Positions 41,548 through 46,336 of a DNA stretch of 46,336 nucleotides are shown piece by piece. The translations under genes and the position numbers were made by a program. The stretch's first letter is position 1. Each line of letters begins with the position of its first letter. The notes beneath the pieces were generated by a model that saw only the letters and a list, made by a program, of their open reading frames with translations, did not search any database and was not told where the DNA came from. The stretch covers positions 1 through 46,336 of the forward strand of contig JBATUR010000072.1 in assembly GCA_049671305.1 (NCBI GenBank), read 5' to 3'. The DNA comes from CADCTM01 sp049671305 (lineage in GTDB: Bacteria; Cyanobacteriota; Cyanobacteriia; Cyanobacteriales; Coleofasciculaceae).

Positions 41548-43032
41548 TTAACTAGTTTGTTGTATGTATTGAAGGATGCCACGAGCGATCGCTTGTGCCA
41601 TTTGGCTTTGGTAAGTTGGATTTGACAACTTAGCAGCATCTTCTCGACCCGTAACAAAACCAACTTCTATTAAAACCGATGGCATCGACGTTCGGCGCAG
41701 AACATAAAATCTTGCTGAACGAACGCCCCGGTCTTTAACATCCACACCCTGCAAAATGCTGTTGTGGATAGTTCGTGCCAGACGCCCAGAACTAGCACTA
41801 GAGAAATAATACGTTTCTAATCCATTAACATCTGGGCGGCTAAGAGAAATCGCATTGGCATGAATACTGACAAATAGATTAGCATTCATTCGTTCCGCCA
41901 TCGCCACTCGTGGTTCTAAATCAAAATCATAATCACCTTTACGAGTCAGAACAGCTTGAACGCCCTGTTGCTCCAACAAAGAAGCAACCTGTTGAGAGAT
42001 CGACATCACAATCCCCTTCTCCTGCAAGCCCCCAATACCGACCGCACCCGGATCAGGTCCTCCATGTCCAGGGTCAACCATCACCACAACACGACCACTA
42101 GGAACACGTGGCAAAGGACCCGGTAAAGTCATCCTCGAAGGCGGCAGGGTAGGCGTCGTCCTCAAAGGTGGCGGCACAGGAATTGAGCCGACCGGAAAAT
42201 TTACCGTACGGCTTGGTTGAAGTTGCAGCGCCAAAAGCTGACCAGTAAGCTGGTTTAGCTCACCAATTTGGGCGCCGCTACTTGGCTGTACCAAAATCAC
42301 CACCGTCCGAGCATCTTGCTGTCGAATTCTCACCCCCGATAAAGGGCTTCCGGCATCAAGTTGAGGACCTCGTACCTGATCAGCCAAACGCGCCCCAGGA
42401 ATCGTAATCCGGTAAGCCTTCTCCCCCGCATCCCAAGTACTAGTTGCTCGAAGATTGCGGTCAGCCCGAATCAACAATTGAGTATTGTTATTCGCCAACT
42501 CCACAGCCTGAATTGTTGCCAACTGGCTGGAAGTGGAAACAGGCAATGCTAGCCCCGCCGAAGGAGGGACTAAAATCGAGGAGGAACGATCATTTGAGGG
42601 TGCATTAGGCGATTTATCTGGAAACAGCGGGGGCAGTGCGACCCGCTGAGGTGTGGGAAAGTCCACCGACCACTGAGTAGGGCTAGCACCCTTAAACTTG
42701 ACCTGCTGAGGGTCTATGGTGTATCCAGGGGCTAACTCAACTACAATTCGCGTTGTTTGATCATTAATTTGTCCAAGACGGATTTCCTTAATTCCGTTTC
42801 TCAAGGGTTGACTTGCGGATCGTTTGATGTTGATTCCTGGTAAATCGATAACTACCCGCGTTGGATTAGAAATTAGTTGTGCTTTGGGTTGAACCCCAGT
42901 ATCGGTAGTAAAGACCAAGCGATTTTGACTACTATCAAAACGCCAAGATAGTAGTTGACGCGCTTGGGCGGCAGCCGAAAAAAGAAAAATACTCAAAAGG
43001 CTGGGAAGTAGCAGTAGCCAGCGAAATCTCAC
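41548..43032 (-). CDS. amiC: N-acetylmuramoyl-L-alanine amidase with AMIN domains
   Basis: 494 residues from GTG 43032, chosen because CTCCT on the plus strand (AGGAG, 43041-43045) lies 8 nt upstream and the product then begins with a proper signal peptide (MRFRWLLLLPSLLSIFLFSA, cut near AQA). Two AMIN-type beta domains (about 27-130 and 170-270) target it to the septum or wall, a Pro-rich linker follows (about 280-310), and the amidase_3 zinc domain ends the protein: His323 (DPGHGG), Glu338 (LQEKG), His391 (SIHANA) and catalytic Glu456 (LIEVGF). In heterocystous strains AmiC enzymes also drill septal nanopores. Upstream of murI by 20 nt. Confidence 0.93.
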   Translation of the reverse strand: MRFRWLLLLPSLLSIFLFSAAAQARQLLSWRFDSSQNRLVFTTDTGVQPKAQLISNPTRVVIDLPGINIKRSASQPLRNGIKEIRLGQINDQTTRIVVELAPGYTIDPQQVKFKGASPTQWSVDFPTPQRVALPPLFPDKSPNAPSNDRSSSILVPPSAGLALPVSTSSQLATIQAVELANNNTQLLIRADRNLRATSTWDAGEKAYRITIPGARLADQVRGPQLDAGSPLSGVRIRQQDARTVVILVQPSSGAQIGELNQLTGQLLALQLQPSRTVNFPVGSIPVPPPLRTTPTLPPSRMTLPGPLPRVPSGRVVVMVDPGHGGPDPGAVGIGGLQEKGIVMSISQQVASLLEQQGVQAVLTRKGDYDFDLEPRVAMAERMNANLFVSIHANAISLSRPDVNGLETYYFSSASSGRLARTIHNSILQGVDVKDRGVRSARFYVLRRTSMPSVLIEVGFVTGREDAAKLSNPTYQSQMAQAIARGILQYIQQTS

Positions 43033-43483
43033 AATTATTGCTCCTGTTAAAAGCGCGGTGCTGCATTGAGGGGTTGTCTTAAATTGACTAAACTTTTTGA
43101 AAGATACAGGCACAAAAATCTATTCCCTGTTTCTCGCTTGTTGGTCAACATAACTTACAACTTTTAATGGCGGTATTATTCAAACCCTTACTCAATCTCT
43201 AATTGCGGCACCCAACAATGCAGACCACTGGGCATCTGTTTTTTGAAGACGTTCATCCATCTGGGACGTAGACTGGCAATTTAAGTTTCAGGAAAAATAG
43301 TATACACGGGTTTTTCACTGATCAAAAAGATTGCTTTCTTAATTTATTCTGGTCAGGAAATTCGTCAAGTTTGTGCAATAAGTAAACTTTTAGACTCCTT
43401 TTTTTGGCTCTTGGGTGGTTTCGTCGTAGCTATTGGACAGGTTGGTGATTTGTTCTCGTAGGGTGTTTATCCTCAAATCACCA
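43033..43483. other. Gap upstream of amiC and downstream of the antiporter gene
   Basis: 451 nt. The amiC promoter should be here. A tiny minus-strand frame (43390-43476, TTG start, 28 codons, text LREQITNLSNSYDETTQEPK) follows the antiporter stop by 7 nt and could be a micro-ORF; the remainder shows no gene, repeat or RNA. Confidence 0.4.
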
Positions 43484-44899
43484 TTATTTATTTGCCTGTG
43501 TATCTAAGGCATTCTCAACCGTGGGTTGAAAAACCAGTCGTAGCAACGGAGGGGCAATAAAAGTAGTCAAGATAACCATCATGATAATCGCCGCTTCTGT
43601 GGCTTCTGACAATGCACCACTTGCCGCGCCGACTCCTGCAAAAACTAACCCAACTTCACCTCTAGGAACCATGCCAACACCGATCGCTAATCGGTTAATT
43701 CCAGGTTGACCAAATACCGTTAAACCCGTTACTACCTTACCGATAATTGCGACAACTATCAGGAAAATTGCTAGGATTAAGCCTTCCCGATTACTAGGAA
43801 CGGCTGGGTTCAAAACACTTAAATCGGTTTTTGCTCCCACCGTCACAAAGAAAATTGGTACCAAAAAATCGGCAAGGGGAATTACTTGTTCTTCCAGTTC
43901 CCGGCGTTTATCGGTTTCTGCCAAAATCAGTCCCGCTGCAAACGCGCCTAAAATTGCTTCTAAGTGTATTGCCGCTGCCACGTAGGACATCAGGAAGGTA
44001 AAAATTAGTGCCGTTAGTAATACCTGCCCGCGAGTCTTCATGCCATTGACTAAAGCGACAAAATATGGTGCGATTAAGCGACCTAGTAAGATTGCGCCTA
44101 CCAGGAAAACACCAGCACTAACAATTAAATAAATAACATTAGTGACTACGATTTCACCAGTTTTTGCCAAACTTGCCACTACTGCCAGGATGATGATACC
44201 CAAAATATCATCTAGGACGGCAGCGCCAATGATAATTTGACCTTCTTTAGAACTAAGTTGTCCTAATTCTGCTAAAACTTTGGCGGTGATGCCAATACTC
44301 GTCGCCGTCAGCGCCGCACCTGCAAAAATGGCAGGTACAATTGGCACTCCAAACAGATAAATTAAGCCAGCAGTTCCCGCTACAAAGGGTACAACGACTC
44401 CAACTACTGCCACAACAGCCGCTTGGGGACCCACACGAATGAGTTCTTGTAAGTCAGATTCTAGACCAATTTCAAATAGCAGGATGACGACACCGAGTTC
44501 AGCTAGGACAGAAATTACTTCACTTTGTTGCTGAAATACCGATAGGGCGGCTTCGGGACTGAGATTAGCAGTAACTTCAAGAAAACCCACAATAGCTGAG
44601 TTGGTCACTTGGGCGCCAGCTTCTGGAAAAATCAAGAGATGCAGCGCCGAAATACCTACAACTACACCACCTACCAATTCACCTAGTACGGGTGGTAAGT
44701 TAATGCGAGAACACAGCTCTCCACCCAGTTTACTAGCGGTGTAAATTACCACCAAACTTAGTAAAACTCCAGCTAGTACTAGTGAACTGCTGGTTTCTTC
44801 GTTTGTCGTCGCCGTCAATAATGGCTGATTTAAGATAGCTGGCGGTGCAACGATGTTGATCCAAGCAGTTGTGTGAGTCATTAAGGGAAAATAAATCAT
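43484..44899 (-). CDS. CPA2 family cation/proton antiporter (NhaS3/NapA-like)
   Basis: 471 residues with about 12-13 hydrophobic helices. The signature helix contains the two ion-binding aspartates in IIGAAVLDDILGIIILAVVA (about 223-242), preceded by GAALTATSIGITAKVLAELG (about 193-212), the crossing-helix Thr/Ser region. MVPRGEVGLVFAGVG lies about 420-434. It should exchange Na+ (or K+) for H+ across the plasma or thylakoid membrane. It resembles cyanobacterial NhaS3-type proteins, but the exact paralogue cannot be fixed without alignment. Start ATG 44899; an ATG at 44881 (MTHTTAW) is also possible. No KTN/TrkA domain is attached. Confidence 0.9.
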   Translation of the reverse strand: MIYFPLMTHTTAWINIVAPPAILNQPLLTATTNEETSSSLVLAGVLLSLVVIYTASKLGGELCSRINLPPVLGELVGGVVVGISALHLLIFPEAGAQVTNSAIVGFLEVTANLSPEAALSVFQQQSEVISVLAELGVVILLFEIGLESDLQELIRVGPQAAVVAVVGVVVPFVAGTAGLIYLFGVPIVPAIFAGAALTATSIGITAKVLAELGQLSSKEGQIIIGAAVLDDILGIIILAVVASLAKTGEIVVTNVIYLIVSAGVFLVGAILLGRLIAPYFVALVNGMKTRGQVLLTALIFTFLMSYVAAAIHLEAILGAFAAGLILAETDKRRELEEQVIPLADFLVPIFFVTVGAKTDLSVLNPAVPSNREGLILAIFLIVVAIIGKVVTGLTVFGQPGINRLAIGVGMVPRGEVGLVFAGVGAASGALSEATEAAIIMMVILTTFIAPPLLRLVFQPTVENALDTQANK

Positions 44900-44987
44900 T
44901 TTTATAATTTACAAGCGTACTAGCACAAATTTTGTCCTGTATTTGGTGAGGTTCAGTTGTTGATTAAAGCAAATAACTGGCTCTTAA

Positions 44988-45392
44988 TCAAAGAGCAATT
45001 TGCATTATATGCTGCCAATGTTGCTCGGTAACTGGCACAACAGAAAGCCGAGGTAGGCGAATTAAATCAAAGTCTTTGAGGTCTTCTGTTTGCTTAATTT
45101 GTGCCAGAGTGACAGGTGTGGGAAGCGATCGCTTTGCCTGTATTTCTACCACTACTAACTTTAAATCATTCAAAACTGGGTCAGGGTATGGTTCTGTCAA
45201 AATTTGAGCAACACCAACCACTGCTCTTTCTTTGCCTGTATGGTAAATCAAGGCTTCGTCTTGTGGTTGCATGGTTCGCAGATATTTTAATGCCAAAGCA
45301 TTTTTAACGCCATCCCAAACAGCACGCCCAGCTTTTTCTAAATCTTGATAAGAATAATCTTGAGGTTCTGTTTTTAGTAGCCAGTATGCCAT
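44988..45392 (-). CDS. EVE domain-containing protein
   Basis: About 134 residues from ATG 45392 (MAYWLLKTEPQDYSYQDLEK), the usual N-terminus of this family; an upstream start at 45434 would add 14 unlikely residues. The fold is a PUA-like EVE domain: WDGVKNALALKYLRTMQPQD (about 26-45) with the aromatic cage residues, ALIYHTGKERAVVGVAQIL, and the C-terminal LPRLSVVPVTEQHWQHIM. EVE domains bind modified bases in DNA or RNA; stand-alone bacterial members are of unknown role. It lies 89 nt upstream of the antiporter on the same strand. Confidence 0.9.
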   Translation of the reverse strand: MAYWLLKTEPQDYSYQDLEKAGRAVWDGVKNALALKYLRTMQPQDEALIYHTGKERAVVGVAQILTEPYPDPVLNDLKLVVVEIQAKRSLPTPVTLAQIKQTEDLKDFDLIRLPRLSVVPVTEQHWQHIMQIAL

Positions 45393-45584
45393 CACTTGCC
45401 AAAAGTTGAGTATTCGTAACCAAATAGGCGACAAAATCAGAGCGTTGCTAGGGACGCCCCATAAGTTGCCAAAAATGTAACTGTCTAAAATTTCACTACC
45501 TCACGTGCCAAAGTATAAGCCAAGAGCAGGTCATTTATCAAAAAATCTTGCTGTTTTTACTTCGATGTAAGGATACTGATTTCT

Positions 45585-46316
45585 ATGAATCAAGCTATTT
45601 TGGCGAATAAAGGTTTACAGAGGTTTTCTTTGATTGTTAGTTTACTAACAATGGCGTTGATTAACCCAGTCAATGCTCAAGAAAAATTGCTGCGGACTCT
45701 GACTGTAACCGGTCGTGGTGTTGAATCTATTCAAACCACCAAAACTCAAGTGGAATTAGGGGTGGAAGTTCAAGGAAAATCAGCGACAAGTGTGCAGGAG
45801 GATGTGGCACGTCGTTCTTCGGCTGTGGTGGAGTTACTAAAAAGCCGTAACGTGGAAAAGCTGCAAACCACTGGAATTCGTCTTAACCCGATTTATAGCT
45901 ACGAGAACAATAAGCAACAGCTCACGGGCTATTCTGCCACGAATACGGTGAGTTTTCGGCTGCCGACTGAGCAAGCGGGTACGTTACTGGATGATGCTAT
46001 TAAGGCGGGTGCCACGAAAATTGATGGGGTGAGTTTCACGGCAACAGAAGAAGCGATCGCAACGGCTCAAAAACTTGCTTTACAAAAAGCAACTCAGGAA
46101 GCTCAAAGTCAAGCAGAGGCGGTTTTGGGTAGCTTAAATCTTAGCCGTAAAGAGATCGTTAACATTCAAGTTAACAATGCAACGCCACCACCTGAACCGA
46201 GATTAGCGCAACGGCAATTTAGCACCACTACCAAATTAGCTGGTGAAGCTATTGTACCTGTTGTTGGTGGTGAGCAAGAGGTACAGGCGTCGGTTACGCT
46301 GCAAATTAGCTACTAA
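45585..46316 (+). CDS. SIMPL domain (DUF541) periplasmic protein
   Basis: 243 residues. A signal peptide (about 1-31; LIVSLLTMALINPVNAQ) is followed by one SIMPL domain: LTVTGRGVESIQTTKTQVEL (about 39-58), LQTTGIRLNPIYSYENNKQQ (about 93-112), GYSATNTVSFRLPT and a C-terminal PVVGGEQEVQASVTLQISY. SIMPL proteins form oligomers in the periplasm or surface and help against oxidative or membrane stress in some bacteria; the molecular role is unclear. Length is typical. An AAGGA motif is about 10 nt before the ATG. It is divergent from the EVE gene. Confidence 0.93.
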   Translation: MNQAILANKGLQRFSLIVSLLTMALINPVNAQEKLLRTLTVTGRGVESIQTTKTQVELGVEVQGKSATSVQEDVARRSSAVVELLKSRNVEKLQTTGIRLNPIYSYENNKQQLTGYSATNTVSFRLPTEQAGTLLDDAIKAGATKIDGVSFTATEEAIATAQKLALQKATQEAQSQAEAVLGSLNLSRKEIVNIQVNNATPPPEPRLAQRQFSTTTKLAGEAIVPVVGGEQEVQASVTLQISY

Positions 46317-46336
46317 AGTTAAGACTTATAAGACTT

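Noticed and set aside
1..46336. tRNA or rRNA genes
   Set aside because: I looked for T-loop (GGTTCRANYCC) and conserved rRNA strings in the gaps and saw none; a covariance search would be decisive.

Overview
The window is chromosomal DNA from a cyanobacterium. It holds a piece of the photosynthetic NDH-1 operon (ndhA-ndhI-ndhG-ndhE), the beta-carboxysome shell protein CcmP, a solanesyl diphosphate synthase, KGK-domain and DUF4112 proteins typical of the phylum, and a hetZ-patU pair. I counted sixteen copies of the HIP1 octamer GCGATCGC. HetZ and PatU point to the filamentous/heterocystous clade or to close unicellular relatives such as Chroococcidiopsis-like lineages. The sequence alone does not settle which.

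Layout. 1-3.8 kb: a DUF4112 protein cut by the window edge, a YihY/BrkB membrane protein, a coiled-coil protein, a pentapeptide-repeat protein and CcmP. 4.1-5.9 kb: an orphan sugar-ABC permease followed 9 nt later by an Rpn/DUF4351 protein. 6.1-9.0 kb: ndhA-I-G-E. 9.0-11.45 kb: a small graveyard with a decayed PD-(D/E)XK (HsdR-like) gene, an IS701-like transposase with an internal deletion and a nonsense codon, and a frameshifted SGNH/GDSL hydrolase. 11.45-12.4 kb: 971 nt without a supportable gene. 12.4-16.6 kb: two paralogous GAF histidine kinases in tandem, without a response regulator. 16.8-20.5 kb: an SLH plus GHL10 glycosidase-like protein and a PIG-V-like mannosyltransferase. 20.5-24.2 kb: glutathione reductase, a DivIVA-like coiled-coil protein whose start overlaps coaD by 94 nt, coaD, and a type II secretion F-like protein. 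24.15-24.43 kb: a 143/140-nt tandem palindromic repeat that carries the stop codons of both flanking convergent genes. 24.4-27.0 kb: DUF547, a small conserved protein, a KGK protein, a pair of 160-nt four-hairpin repeats and a CYTH protein. 27.1-30.0 kb: leuC, a methyltransferase and leuD in one tight cluster. 30.2-31.2 kb: a truncated ORF next to a decayed IS630 element. 31.2-36.4 kb: a transglutaminase-fold membrane protein lacking the catalytic Cys and His, then patU, hetZ and a conserved protein. 36.5-46.3 kb: a possible unannotated small ORF, a glycosyltransferase, sds, a small membrane protein, murI, amiC, a CPA2 cation/proton antiporter, an EVE protein and a SIMPL protein.

How the genes work together. 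The clearest functional groups are the NDH-1 membrane/connector subunits, the leucine-biosynthesis isomerase pair, the cell-wall pair amiC-murI (20 nt apart, same strand), and hetZ-patU (8-nt overlap, so probably translationally coupled). The rest is a mosaic of single genes separated by palindromic repeats and IS remnants.

I did not find a convincing new multi-gene defence or biosynthetic system. The points most worth following up are the repeat architectures, the coaD overlap, the methyltransferase inside leuCD, the transglutaminase pseudoenzyme, the SGNH gene broken at a T9 tract, and a 65-codon ORF at 36547-36744 with no standard start codon. No rRNA, tRNA or CRISPR array was seen.
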